This document shows positions 1 to 11,700 of a stretch of DNA of 50,040 bases, in pieces. Within the stretch, counting starts at the first letter, position 1; each line of letters starts with the position of its first letter. Origin of the DNA: Priapulus caudatus (Eukaryota > Priapulida > Priapulimorpha > Priapulimorphida > Priapulidae). The stretch is taken from assembly GCF_000485595.1 (NCBI RefSeq), contig NW_014577458.1, positions 58,600 through 108,639 on the forward strand. The letters are read 5' to 3'. Below the pieces are notes generated by a model that ran no database searches, was not told the DNA's origin, and was given only the letters and a program-made list of their open reading frames with translations. The position numbers were made by a program, and so were the translations under genes.

Positions 1-445
1 CATATAGACTGGTGTAATAGAGTCGACAGTTCGACAGGTTCCAGACGCTACACTACGTGAGTGTAGCGATATGCCGGAGTAAAGGTGGCAAACGGGTACC
101 AGTCTAATATGCCTCTAGATTCGGCGTTCGTTGCGCCGTCTATCGCAAGACATATGTATTACCCTCATCAACAACAACAAACAAAGAAGAAACTAGAAAT
201 TCGTTTATTACGGCAAAGAAAGCGCGCCGAATAACGAACTTCGAATTGGAAGCATTTCTAAGAAATGTCGAGCTCCCTGGTTAGTCAAACCGATCGTCGA
301 ATGGCCAGAACTCCTCAATTCAGCGAAGTTGATGCTTGCGTTATATATGTAAACCGTGTAAGGTGAAGGAGGGGGCAGCAACGTTGTGTTAGAGCGCCGC
401 TAGCGGCGTTGGCGCGCTTCGCGCGGATATCCGGCTGCAGAATGT

Positions 446-539
446 CAAGAGCTAATAATACCTCTGTATTATTACCTGGTATTATTGGCTCTTGATAGTA
501 TCAAGAGCGTATTAAGAAGGTCTTCTTAATACGCTCTTG
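446..539. mobile_element. Two tandem CAAGAGC hairpins
   Basis: Hairpin 446-494 begins CAAGAGCTAATAATAC and ends with its near complement. Hairpin 502-539 is an almost perfect palindrome (CAAGAGCGTATTAAGAAG and complement). The second is flanked by ATAGTAT and ATGGTAT, a 6/7 match to a target duplication; the first has no matching flank. No coding. Confidence 0.7.
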
Positions 540-898
540 ATGGTATATAGGCTACATCTCCCCTGAAGGAATACGTTCCCCCAACTCCGCATGCCATGAG
601 GGTATGCACCCAGCCACCACCGCACGAAATCGAGAGACTTAGCAGCAAACATGGGGTATTATTAGGAATTGTGAAGAAGAATTATATATGGAATCGCAAT
701 TTATGACGACATATTCTTATTAGGAGACGATTGGGGGCGGAGTGGCGCTGTCGAGCCATCTTGAATCGATGCAGTAACAGCGAGTAACTTAGCTGGTCAG
801 AGGCACTGAGCTCAGAGGCACAAAGGCACAGATTTCATTAATAGAGCTCAGTGGTCAGAGGCCGTGCTGCGGAAACAACCAAAGCAACACAATTATAT

Positions 899-950
899 CA
901 AGAGCTAATAATACTATTAATAATACTATTAATAATATTATTAGCTCTTG
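899..950. mobile_element. CAAGAGC hairpin with 7-bp target duplication
   Basis: 52 bp, ends CAAGAGCTAATAAT and ATTATTAGCTCTTG, interior of ATTAATA words. Flanked by ATTATAT at 892-898 and 951-957. Confidence 0.75.
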
Positions 951-1662
951 ATTATATGGAGACCCCCATACGCTGCACGATGTGCGACGAGTGAAAGAAT
1001 TACCCCGTTACAGGAACGAAAGCTGTATCGTTTGTTATACGAAGGTCCTATGCTTCACGATGTGCAATTAAGTGAGAAAATGACAGAAGCGAAAGCTGTA
1101 TCGTCAGGAATTTAACAAAAGGCCCTAGAATGGCCACGATGGAGTCAAGAAGACAAATAATTGGCAGCGCGGTGGCTCTTAGGTTTGCCATGTCGAAGCA
1201 CATAAACTATTCATGTATACAACCTAACCTATGATAACTATATACAGTTAATGCGCGCTGGCGATATTATCAAGAGAACATTATCTAATTAACAGCAGTC
1301 ATTCGCAGCCAGGCGCAATTCAGTGCATGAGTCAGCTATATTCGAGCACAAGTTGTTTCTTTGCATAACCGCACAGAGCATCGAGCAAAGTAGTTATAGT
1401 TTGCATAAACTCTTGCTCGATATTCCATTCTGGTGTGACGTGCGCGTGCGCAGATGGACGAGTAGAAAACTTCCGCCTTCATTAGAACAGCTACGAAAAC
1501 TTTTTCTATTGTTGAAATCGCTATTGCGTTCTCTCTGGACGCGTTCGTAGGCTTGGCGAGGCGGTTTAATATCTCACGAGCAAACAAAGGCGTACAATAT
1601 GGTAATTCATAGCAGGGCGGATTACTGGATTCCTCTAGACGCGATGTCACCGTTTCAATATA

Positions 1663-1863
1663 CTACCACTGCTGCTACTGCTGCTATTACTGCTGCTGCT
1701 ACTTCTGCTACTGCCGCTGCTACTGCTGCTGCTGCTGCTACTGCCGCTGCTGCTCCTGTTGCTGCTACTGCTGCCGCTGCTGCTCCTGTTGCTGCTACTG
1801 TTGCTGTTGCTGCTACCGCTGCTGCCGCTGCCGCCGCTGCTGCTGCCGCTGCCACTGCCACTG

Positions 1864-1898
<35 letters not shown>

Positions 1899-1975
1899 AC
1901 TGCTCCTGTTGCTGCTACTGCTGCTGCTGCTGCTACTGTTGCTGCTACTGCCGCTGCCGCTGCCTCTGCTAGTCG
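1663..1975. repeat. Imperfect (GCT/ACT)n trinucleotide tract
   Basis: About 310 bp of GCT, ACT, GCC and GTT triplets. It reads open in several frames on both strands as poly-Ala, poly-Leu or poly-Ser. These frames are a composition effect; no flanking coding or splice signals support a protein. Confidence 0.85.
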
Positions 1976-2182
1976 CCATTAGATATATATTCAGGCGGCG
2001 AAGAAAACATGGGGATACTGGTTGCGAAAGCTCGGTGATATATGGTATCACGAACAACAACAACAACAACGCGTGAGCGAACAACCGCGTGCGGGTCGGG
2101 TGATTTTTTTTAAAACTCACTGCGCGTTAGTTTTACACCGTTCTGCGGCGCTGCAGACGATGATCATGCTGGCGGGTGTACA

Positions 2183-2247
2183 AGAGTCCCTTTATATTAG
2201 AGTCCCTCAATATAAGTACTAGAGTCCCTCAATATAAAGGGACTCTA
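2183..2247. mobile_element. AGAGTCCCT hairpin (65 bp) with 9-bp direct flanks
   Basis: Begins AGAGTCCCTTTATATT and ends with AATATAAAGGGACTCT; two more AGAGTCCCTC copies lie inside. GGGTGTACA occurs at 2174-2182 and 2248-2256, as a target duplication would. Confidence 0.7.
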
Positions 2248-2320
2248 GGGTGTACATGATCACTGATGTCGGCGCTGCGCATGCGCAAACCCGCACCGCA
2301 ATACATGCAAAGGACAGAAA

Positions 2321-2504
2321 GATGCGATAAGATATGACTACTAGGCACTTTAATTTAATTTTTTAGGGTTAGGGTTAGGGTTTAGTTTAGGTTTAGGGTT
2401 TAGGTTAGGTTAGGGTTAGGTTTTTTTTTTAAGTGCCTAGTAGTCATATCCTAAGTGCCTAGTAGTCATATCCTAAGTGCCTAGTAGTCATATCATATCG
2501 CATC
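2321..2504. mobile_element. Palindromic element with telomere-type loop and 22-bp triplicated arm
   Basis: Left arm GATGCGATAAGATATGACTA then CTAGGCACTT; the right end is its complement. The right arm core AAGTGCCTAGTAGTCATATC is repeated three times at 22-bp spacing (2431, 2453, 2475). The loop 2363-2419 is a degenerate TTAGGG/TTTAGGG tract. No target duplication recognised. Confidence 0.7.
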
Positions 2505-2874
2505 TAACTGCCGGGTGCGCAATACATCGCCGCTGGAGAGACGCCGTAATTCCACGCGAGATTTACTCGGCTAACAGAAATTTCAACTCTGTCGTACGTA
2601 GGCGGTCTCCGCAGAAAGAGGAAACGTCAGTCAATTGGATTTCGCGATTCTTCGTGCGCGGGTGGATGTGTGCGCGCGTAGCAGAGAGAGAAGTATGAAT
2701 GAATATCACCGTGACAGCATGACAGCTCGCAGCAATCACGTTCCCAACCACCCGGCGTGTAAGTGGAGTGGAGTAAAAAGTTTCTTCCGAATAGCCTTCA
2801 CATGATGTCAATCAAATACGTCACTCGAAAACAAAACACACGAACGAACAGCGACTTGTTTTTTTAAAACTTTA

Positions 2875-5218
2875 AAAATATTTTATTGTTTTAATATTCG
2901 GGACTTTTTACAAGACAATAAAACTTTGTACAAGGACGACGCCGACGACGTCGGCATCGCGCCGTCGTCACCTTTCGTTCTATAAAACACGGACGCACGT
3001 AATTACCATGCGCTCATCACGAAATCTTTACACAATCAACGCGCTCTTCCACGCGAGCACCTAACCCCCTATATCTACTCTGTGCACCACGCTCAGGATT
3101 TCCCGGGAATTATATCCTTATACGGGAAGCCAGTCTCATGTTCAGACCTAGCGACATCCCTTACACAGGCGTAGCCACAGTTCTACGCGAATCGACCCCC
3201 CCTGTGAGGTCAATAGATCTCGTATTGCAATCAAACGTTAGGAGAACATCGCTGTACACACGCACTCGCTTATTCACGAGTCTAAGCACGAATCGTCCGT
3301 CATCCAGTCACATATATATAGAGAGCGAGAAAGGAAAAAATCTGTACACTACTTATTAACAATTCGCGTCACCGCGACAACCCTGAATCTATGTGATCAA
3401 CAAATACGACAGCCCCTGTAGCAGGGCGGACGGCCGATGCACGCACGCACACTCACGCACGCGCGCGCGCCGCGTGGCACCTTGAAATATGAATCACACA
3501 CGTGATCCACGGACCCGGACAGCACACATGTTGGAGCGAGCCTATCAGAGTACCCTCACCCTCCCCCTCCCCCTCCCTCCACCCCATCTACGCACTCCCA
3601 ACGCTATACAGGCCCATATTGATACCGTTTTTTCGGAGCGATACTAGCTTAATACTAGTCCACCGCTGTCTAAGGTGACCCACACCTTAGACCGCCTGTA
3701 TCAAGTCGTGTCGCATGCAAACGCACTCGCTCCGCGCGCACATACACACATCATATACACGAATATCATACAGGTACACGGAGAGAGTGCGTGCACACGC
3801 CGAGGATTTGATCCTGGGGTGACCTAGACAGCGGATTAGATGTTCGATCACCGTGAGCCCCCTGTGTAAACTCACGCCCTGGCCACACTATCATGTCAGT
3901 CGCCGCAATCTTTGGCCCAAATAATTCCTCAAACAGCACACCCCGCATGTAGAGTAAGAGCGTACCCGACATTTCGGCAAGGTCAGCGAAAGTCGTCTGC
4001 TGCATCGAGTGCTTGTTCGTGGAGCAGCAGCGGCAGCGGCAGCAGCTTGTAATGTGTGTCTATGTATGAACGCAGATGAAACGAAATATCGCGGGCTTCG
4101 GTTATAATTAGTATAGCGGTTCCGACGTAGAATGGGAGCCATTTTTACGTTTTTTTCTTGTTCGGCAGATGGGAGACTGTCCGGGCGGCTATAGCGTGTG
4201 TTGAGTTAGCTATAGGCTACAATTACAAAGCGGTTTTCCTCTAGGCACTCTCGCACACGCACACACACCCCACCCGCCCGCAGGAAAGCACACACACACA
4301 CGCCCCCCCCCCACCCACACCGCCGCCGCAAGGCCCACACGCACACGCACACGCACACGCACACGCACACGCACACGCACACGCACACGCACACGACCAC
4401 ACCCACGTACAGTCGCCCGCCCAAAGACTCGCACGCATGCACATGCACCCACCCGCTCACAGACGTATTCCGCACGCACAAAACTGGCCGATCAACAATT
4501 GCCATAGGCTGCGATGAGATCATGTTTTTTTGCGTTTTCTGCATTTTTACTCGCTCACTCACCTACATACTGTATAGTTAAGTATTTCGCACGCGGCGTA
4601 GCGCACACCCAGCCGGATTATATCACCCACTCCAAGACCCATCCTTTGTCGTCACACGGGTTCAAAATGCCAATGCGAAAACAATGAATTAGATGAGTCA
4701 TTATAATTCACATGTCTATATCACCTACATATACCGCTAGAAAATGCAAATGCACAGCGAAGCTGAATCGAATCCAGCATAAACGTCCAACACGTCCCCC
4801 GCGCCCCTCTTCCCCACTAACGTCCCCACCGGTAACGACACGTTAATTTTACCCTCCCCCCCCTTATTTCTTTCTTCGCCATGCGACGCGACGGAGCGAC
4901 AACTGATGCGCGCGACACATTACGTCTAAGTCTCTAACCTCGAGCGCGCGCGTTTCACTCTCCGAGTACGCGGCCATCCATCCGCATCTCTCCCGCTAAC
5001 TCTTGTCAACTCTAAGCCCCGGCTGTCTCCTACACGCGGGGCAACAATGAGATTCGGCACAATGTCGCGCGGGGGAGGAAGCATCTCCCCCCCCACCCCA
5101 CCTTCACAGTTGAAGGATAAAACAGGGTTGAACGAAGAAAACACATCATCATACAGGGTGCGGCGCAACAAAAAAAGCTTACACATCCAAGGGGCTGCCT
5201 TTCTATTATATATAAATG

Positions 5219-5253
<35 letters not shown>

Positions 5254-6168
5254 GTGTGAATTTAATTTTTATATACATAGTCAAGCGAACAGCAGCAGTC
5301 AGCCGCCCTGCACCGGTCAGTTCAAACTGATGATTGTGTTACAATATGACTCGTTTACTGCAGACAGCTAAAATTGCTGCCCCCGGTTCTTTGGCAAATG
5401 GATTGTAAGGATTTACAGTGTCTTGATGCGTATGTGTGTGCGTACGTGCGTTTATGTGTGCATGCATGCGTGCGTGCGTGCGTGACTTTGAGCTGCACAT
5501 ACTCGGAAAAAGCAGCACCCAACTGCATTTTCGACGCGTTTCGTTAAACCCAAAACAACCTCCATCGCCCATCGCCACTTTTGAACACCGGCATCGACTA
5601 GCCGAGACTTCAATTTCGCTTCAACACAGAAAAAAAATAATTTAAACGTGGAACGAACTGCGACGCCAACGCACGTCGCAGCGAGACGGGCACCGATTAC
5701 AAATGAGGTACGTCTTCGACTTCCACACCAAGGAGGCGGCACGGGAGGCGCCGTGTCGTCGGCCTCTGAGCAAGCCCAACTCCCGAAGAACACACGAGGT
5801 CACTCAGCTAATGCACGGCATTAAAAAAAACTCCAACTGTAACCCCGGAACAGAACCCAAATGCACCTTCTTGCCACGCATGCGGGGAATCGCACCGGCG
5901 ACGCCCTCCTTCCGGGACGGCCGGGCCGCTGCGGCAGGTGGAGGCGCCCCCTAGTGAGATCCCTGCATCGCGCAAAACCGCAAGCTGCATCGAGCCGGTG
6001 CAGCTCCCCCTACCCTCCAACGCGCGGCCATGCCGTGATCACAGTAATGCTTATTCTAGTACCAGCTGACGTTTCGCCCGTACAAATTCGGCAATCCGCC
6101 TCCCCTCTCGCGCGCCGCGGGAGAGAAAGCGGGGGGGAAGATTAGCCGGCGAGGAAGGAGAATGTTCG
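2875..6168 (-). other. Possible long 3'UTR of the MARCH-like gene
   Basis: No gene is seen between the stop at 6169 and about 2860. By eye, the only AATAAA on the minus strand in this stretch is at about 2883-2888 (plus-strand TTTATT), which would give a 3'UTR of about 3.3 kb. The stretch holds CA/CG-rich microsatellites (about 4250-4400), a TA tract (5215-5243), pyrimidine-rich runs near 3550 and TGCG repeats near 5450. A plus-strand AATAAA also occurs near 2920, so the signal could serve another transcript. Inference only. Confidence 0.3.
4340..4394. repeat. (CACACG)n microsatellite
   Basis: Nine hexamer units in a larger CA-rich stretch (4250-4460). Confidence 0.9.
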
Positions 6169-6582
6169 TCAGACGTTCACCGGGCCCTTCTCGCGCGGCG
6201 GCAGTTCCTTCGCGTCCTTGCGCGACGCCGGCTGCACCTTGCCGCCTCCGCCTGCGGCGTCCTTGGTCTTATCGTACTCGTAGACGGTCCACGTGTGGTT
6301 GATGCCAAAGAACTTCACGATGAGCTTGTAGACGGTGTTCTTGGCCTTCACCTGAACGTACATCGCCGTGAAGAACGCGCCGAAGAACAGCACGCCGCAC
6401 GCGAGCGTCAGCACCTCCTCGCGCGTCAGCTGCAGGTCGTCGCTGGACCGCTGGCCGCCGTCCTTCTTGAAGCAGAGGATGAAGGACGTCGCGCAGCCGA
6501 TCATGATCACGATGCAGAAGATGAAGATGCCGTGCAGGATCTTGTCGCGCCGCGACACCGACGGGAACTGCCACTGGTTGGT
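6169..6582 (-). CDS. MARCH-like gene, exon 3 (membrane segments and C-terminus)
   Basis: The exon begins after the acceptor CCATTGCAG with TNQWQ and runs 137 codons to TGA at 6169-6171. Two hydrophobic stretches of about 22-24 residues (starting ILHGIFIF and VLTLACGV) are separated by a short charged loop, giving the two-pass topology with both tails cytosolic that is expected of MARCH ligases. After the second segment comes a basic region, then NHTWTVYEYDKTKD, the part most like MARCHF4/9/11, then a glycine/lysine-rich tail. The codons are very GC-rich. Confidence 0.86.
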   Translation of the reverse strand, partial: TNQWQFPSVSRRDKILHGIFIFCIVIMIGCATSFILCFKKDGGQRSSDDLQLTREEVLTLACGVLFFGAFFTAMYVQVKAKNTVYKLIVKFFGINHTWTVYEYDKTKDAAGGGGKVQPASRKDAKELPPREKGPVNV

Positions 6583-8661
6583 CTGCAATGGACGAAGCAA
6601 CGACGTCTCACACACCGATCAACATTTACAGCGAGCACGCGAGCTCGCTTTGCGACATTTTAAGTACGAAAAATAGTAACGTTAAACCTTTCAAGAGGGA
6701 CTTAAATGCGAGGAACGCATCACAGCGAGCTTACTTTATCAGTTTTGATTACAAAAATGTTGTTTAACTTATAAAATGGACTCTAATGCAAGGAGTGTAT
6801 TACAATGAACTTTTAATTACGTAAACACCTAATATATATCTATACAAACATCTATATGATATCTATCCATATCCATACAAACTATATATCTAATCAATAT
6901 AAAGAGTTAAATCTATACAGGTCACTCAAGGCAAACTAGAGGTATCATGCATTAGAGAGACTACAGAAACCTAGGCAACAGAGAAGAAGCTATTGCTTAT
7001 ATTTTTCTATTCCTTTCCAAAGAATGTGTTGCAGCAGTCATGTACACGTGGCGTTACATTACATTACGAGTACTTTACCGCACAACGAAATTTACCCACT
7101 TTAATTAGGTAATGTATCGCACGTGATTGTAACACTTGAAAAATAGTGACATGTATTTCTTTCACGAAAATTCCACTGTATATAACATGCACAGGGAAAA
7201 GTAAGCTCGTACTTACTACAAGTAAGCATCTTTTGTCAAACTTGCATGAATATCGGGCTCATGCCGAAAGAGGCGTATATTACACTGTATAACTGCCTGG
7301 CACTCAGGGAAGGTGTCCTTTACAGACAGGGGCACTTTGTATAGAGCTGTCAGCTAACACAGGCTTGACTGCAGATGCAAGTACGTGCTTGCTATTTCCC
7401 ACTAATGTTATATAGCGGAATTTAAAGCCGCACAATGCGCATCCAAATGCTAATTTCTCCAGTACTAGACTAGCAAATACTTCGTGGCATGCATAATCAC
7501 ACTACCTTATGACAAAATAAACTCTAGTTCCTCCCATTTCACTGCGCGTTTGCTTAAAACCCACAAGAAAGAGGTGAGAAAACTGGCATTCTGGCGTCAA
7601 CGCCGACTTGTTTGCCAAACAATTTAGCCTCGAAGTGGTTAGGTGACGTCACATGTTTTTATCTTTGCTACACCCGTGCCGCGGTGCTGCACGGTTGCTT
7701 GGGAGAGCAACGCAAAACTGTCAACAACATCGGAGGTATTTTTCAAATACCTTTTATAAGACAACGCGCAGTGAAATGGGAGGAACTAGAGTTTATTTTG
7801 TCATAAGGTAGTGTGATTATGCATGACACGAAGTATTTGCTAGTCTAGTACTGGAGAAATTAGCGTTTGGATGCGCATTGTGCAGCTTTAAGTGTAAGAA
7901 AAACGTGCCATTAACTTCTTTTGCGTAACAATCACTATTTCTCATATATATCATTTATAGAGACAAATACTATATTCGTGAAATTCAGATTATCCTCTCG
8001 CGTTGACAAGCCAAAGGATGGTCACATGATGCATGGCCACGGTGATTTGTCAACCTTTATGTGACCTATGTCATGTACTGTCTATTCTGCGGCGGAACTA
8101 GAATCCTGACAAGTAGCCAGTAATCTCGGCCTGTACTGATTCGAGTATATCCTGCCTCTAGCGAGTTACCCCGACCTGCAGACGCGGTGACACAAATATA
8201 TTTCACTTTATCGCTACTCGGCTAATATTAGCCACTGCAATCGCATTCAGAAATCTACCCGACTCAGGCTTGACGAGCACGCATATTCCAATCCACGAAG
8301 ACGAGTATATGACAACTGTGTTGCAATTAATCAAAATCCTTTCCGCGATGGGCTTCGGACAACAAGCCGCTTTACAGTTGCGTGATGGAAATTACTTGAT
8401 CATGAGAAGGTTAAATGAGAAGGTCACGCACAAAGCAGCAGCAGCAGCAGCAATAGTAATAGTAGCAGTAGCAGCAGCAGCAATAGTAGTAGTAGTAGTA
8501 GCAGCAGCAGCAGCAGCAGCAATAGTAATAGTAGTAGTAGTAGTAGCAGTAGCAGCAGCAGCAATAGCAGTAGTAGCAGTAGTAGCAGCAGCAGCAGCAG
8601 CAGCAATAGTACTAGCAGTAGTAGTAGCAGCAGCAGCAGTAATAGCAGCAGCAGTAGTAGT

Positions 8662-8692
<31 letters not shown>

Positions 8693-8718
8693 GCCGTAGT
8701 AGCAGCAGCAGTAGTAGT

Positions 8719-8764
<46 letters not shown>

Positions 8765-11700
8765 GCAGTAACAGCAGAAGCAGGAGTAGCACTAGCAGCA
8801 GAAGCAGGAGCAGCAGCAGCAGCAGCAGCAGCAGCTACGAACACCGCTATCGTCACGTATCATAACCTTTGCGCTAAGCGCTCATCTACAAAGCTAATCC
8901 GTCTCCGCGTGACGACGACATTGCGTCATTGCGCGCGCGAACCACTCTCGACGCAACAACATAATCGTCAACATAGTATTCATTGCAAAACCCTTGCTTT
9001 AGGATGCAGCTAAGAGAGGTGAATTCGAGTACAGGGGACTTGTTACGTGTTAGCCTCACGAACGCCAGCACCGGGGGTTCACCGAGAAGTCACCGCGGGT
9101 TATTAATGTACTAGCAGGCTGGCACGCAGAGCCGCTATTGTCACTGCTTCCTATTACTTACATACACACATATATTCACACGTGTGTCATCGTTACCAGT
9201 TTCGAAGGCCATCTAGCTGCCAAATGAACCAACTCTCCCCTCGAGGCAAATAGGAAAAAAACAACGACAAAAAACTGTGACGAACCTTGGATGCCCGCCG
9301 TCCAAGGCATGACGCCAAAGTAAGACCTCGCGAGGAAACAAATTGGAATTTCCACCCCAGCCAAAATGCATACCCCTCGCCCCTCCCCGGCCGCGGAAAC
9401 TTCGAGCCGGACGGGGCCGCAGCGTACGTCAGCGCGAGAAATCGCTCGCGATCGCCAAGGCAACGAGCGCATCTTCCCCGGAGAAGAAACGAGGGCAATT
9501 TATGGTGGATTTCGTCGCTGTCGGATCGCGGACGTACGTGTGTTCTAACACTGATGCGAAGTGTCGCCGTGCTTATCTGCAATGTCGAAACGCGCGCTAG
9601 CCGACCGCTGCGGGCAGGTGGCCGGCAACTATTGGCACCATGGAAACGGGTTCGAGGGCACGTAAAGACGCACGTAAAGAACAGGAAAGCGGAAAAATGT
9701 TCCGCGACGACGCGTATTCCTGAGAGTGACCGAACCGTGGCTAAACACAAGCTTCCCTACCCGGCACCGACGGGAACAGGACCACTAGCCATAATAGCAC
9801 GGTCGCCAGAGTGGAGCTGACCCGGATGTTTACAACTATCGGCTAGTGAGCATGATCACTGCCTCTCTCTCTCTCTCTCTCGTCCCCTATTTTGCCCTTG
9901 AACTGCGGATCACCCGCACATCAACAATAGCAGCCAAAACAACTGCCGAGAAACGCCCCTAGGGGCGACCGCCGTTCACGTGTTCTCTCAGATAGAACGC
10001 AGCCAGCAGATCGCCTGACTGCCGCCCGATCACGTGATACGACCATATTCGGGTTCGCGTATTTTTTTTAAACGCCAAATGTGCGTCCATATAAATAAAT
10101 CTCTTTGAGTGTAGTCATGTATTTAACTGCTCATTCCTGTTTCTAACTCTTCGCTGCCATTATCAGACATCTACGCCCGGCGGCAAGCGATTCTCTCGCC
10201 GTCTTTGTGCCGCAAATGGAAGACTCGACGCAGGAAAGGAAAGACACTTTTCCAACACAAATAAGCACGCACAACAGGTTACGGAAAACCGTATTGCAGG
10301 CCAGGCAACACGGATGCGGAGCGGGGGGGGGGAGCGTGGGCGGAAAAGACGCTAACACGCTAAATAGCTAATCCATCTCACTCTCGCATCACGACAGCAA
10401 ACGCTCGCCCATTAACTAATTGCGTGAGCGAAGTACGGCGACCGGGATGCCTGTGTACGCAGGTTCCCGCGCGCGCGGACCAGTCCGCTGATTGGCTGCG
10501 ATATTAGCCATGCACGCACCGTTACCATGAATCACGATGGAGCACACGCACGCACGCACGCACGCACACGCGCACAGTAGCGAGGTACCAGGTGCGTGTG
10601 TATGAATGATCGAATTGATGCAACCGTGGCAGTCAACAACAACGCATCATCGCTGCAGCTAGCTCTAGAACTATAGCCCTTCGCTCTGCCACAGGCCTGT
10701 GGCAGAGCGAAGGGCTATAGTTCTAGAGCTAAGCTGCGGCATGTACCGTAGCTCGAGTGTCGTGTTTTTCCCAGCGAAACGTGCCAGAGTAGAGCCTGGA
10801 CCTCGAAGAGAACGCCAACTACGACCTTAGTACATAGCCTTCTAACTCTCCAAAAACCTAACCCGGATTCCTACTCCTAATCCATAACTGCTGTTATGGA
10901 CTTTTAACCTCAACCATATTATTATTATAAATAATAACTCACAACCCTGGTTTCTAATCGTAATCCTAATTTCTATAACCGCTGCTACAGACTATAGACT
11001 CCAGCCAACGCGACTTCCACTCCATTTCAATGATCACGCAGGCAACTTCGTGCTAGATATATTATCATTCTTCAAGTAAGGCACTTGTAACCAGGGCGCA
11101 CTCTGGCTGGCTCTGACACTGCTGCTAGTGCCGATTTACAGGAGCATTCCTTTCCCTGTGCGCGTCTACCACCAGGGTCGCCGTACCTAACCAACCACAC
11201 GCTTAACTGTGGCCAACAGATGGCGCGGCTGGGAAAAAGGAGGGAAGGACCGTGGGTGAGAGTGAGAACGAAGGATTTTCAAGGTTACTTCCCAACGCTC
11301 GACTTCTGAAGAACATGCGTCATGCGTGTTTAGTTAGAAACTCAATATTTTCAACGCGGGATGTCTTAAGGCACTTGCCAGACAGGGAATATCCATCCGA
11401 TCTAGCCAGGCCAGCACATTTATATGCCATGTTAAAATACACCTGCCCACAGCTTCAGTTGCCCGGAGCTCATTATCTCTGTGCGAAACAGAGCACACTC
11501 GCACCACGTGTAATTTAGAGTGAATTGAAAGCTACAATAGGCGTACATATATATAGACAGCGCCGATGCTTCTGCCCAGGTCATACAGAATAGTGAGAAT
11601 ACATTACGGAATTGCAAGACACAAAGAATTCAACCTAGATTTTTCACACGCCGAGATTTCATGCGTAATAACACACCCGATCGCACGACTTCTAGGCAAG

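Noticed and set aside
1599-2120. Long poly-Ala, poly-Leu and poly-Ser open frames on both strands
   Set aside because: They arise from a triplet microsatellite; every frame lacking stops is open at once and no splice or family evidence exists.
4206-4562. Val/Cys/Arg-repeat open frames
   Set aside because: Translations of the CACACG microsatellite.
8270-9013. 247-residue open frame with a poly-Ala/Val core
   Set aside because: The core is the AGC/AGT triplet tract within a MARCH intron; flanking parts resemble no family.
9193-9820. Overlapping long open frames on both strands
   Set aside because: GC-rich, low-stop sequence with no recognisable domain, codon pattern or splice context.
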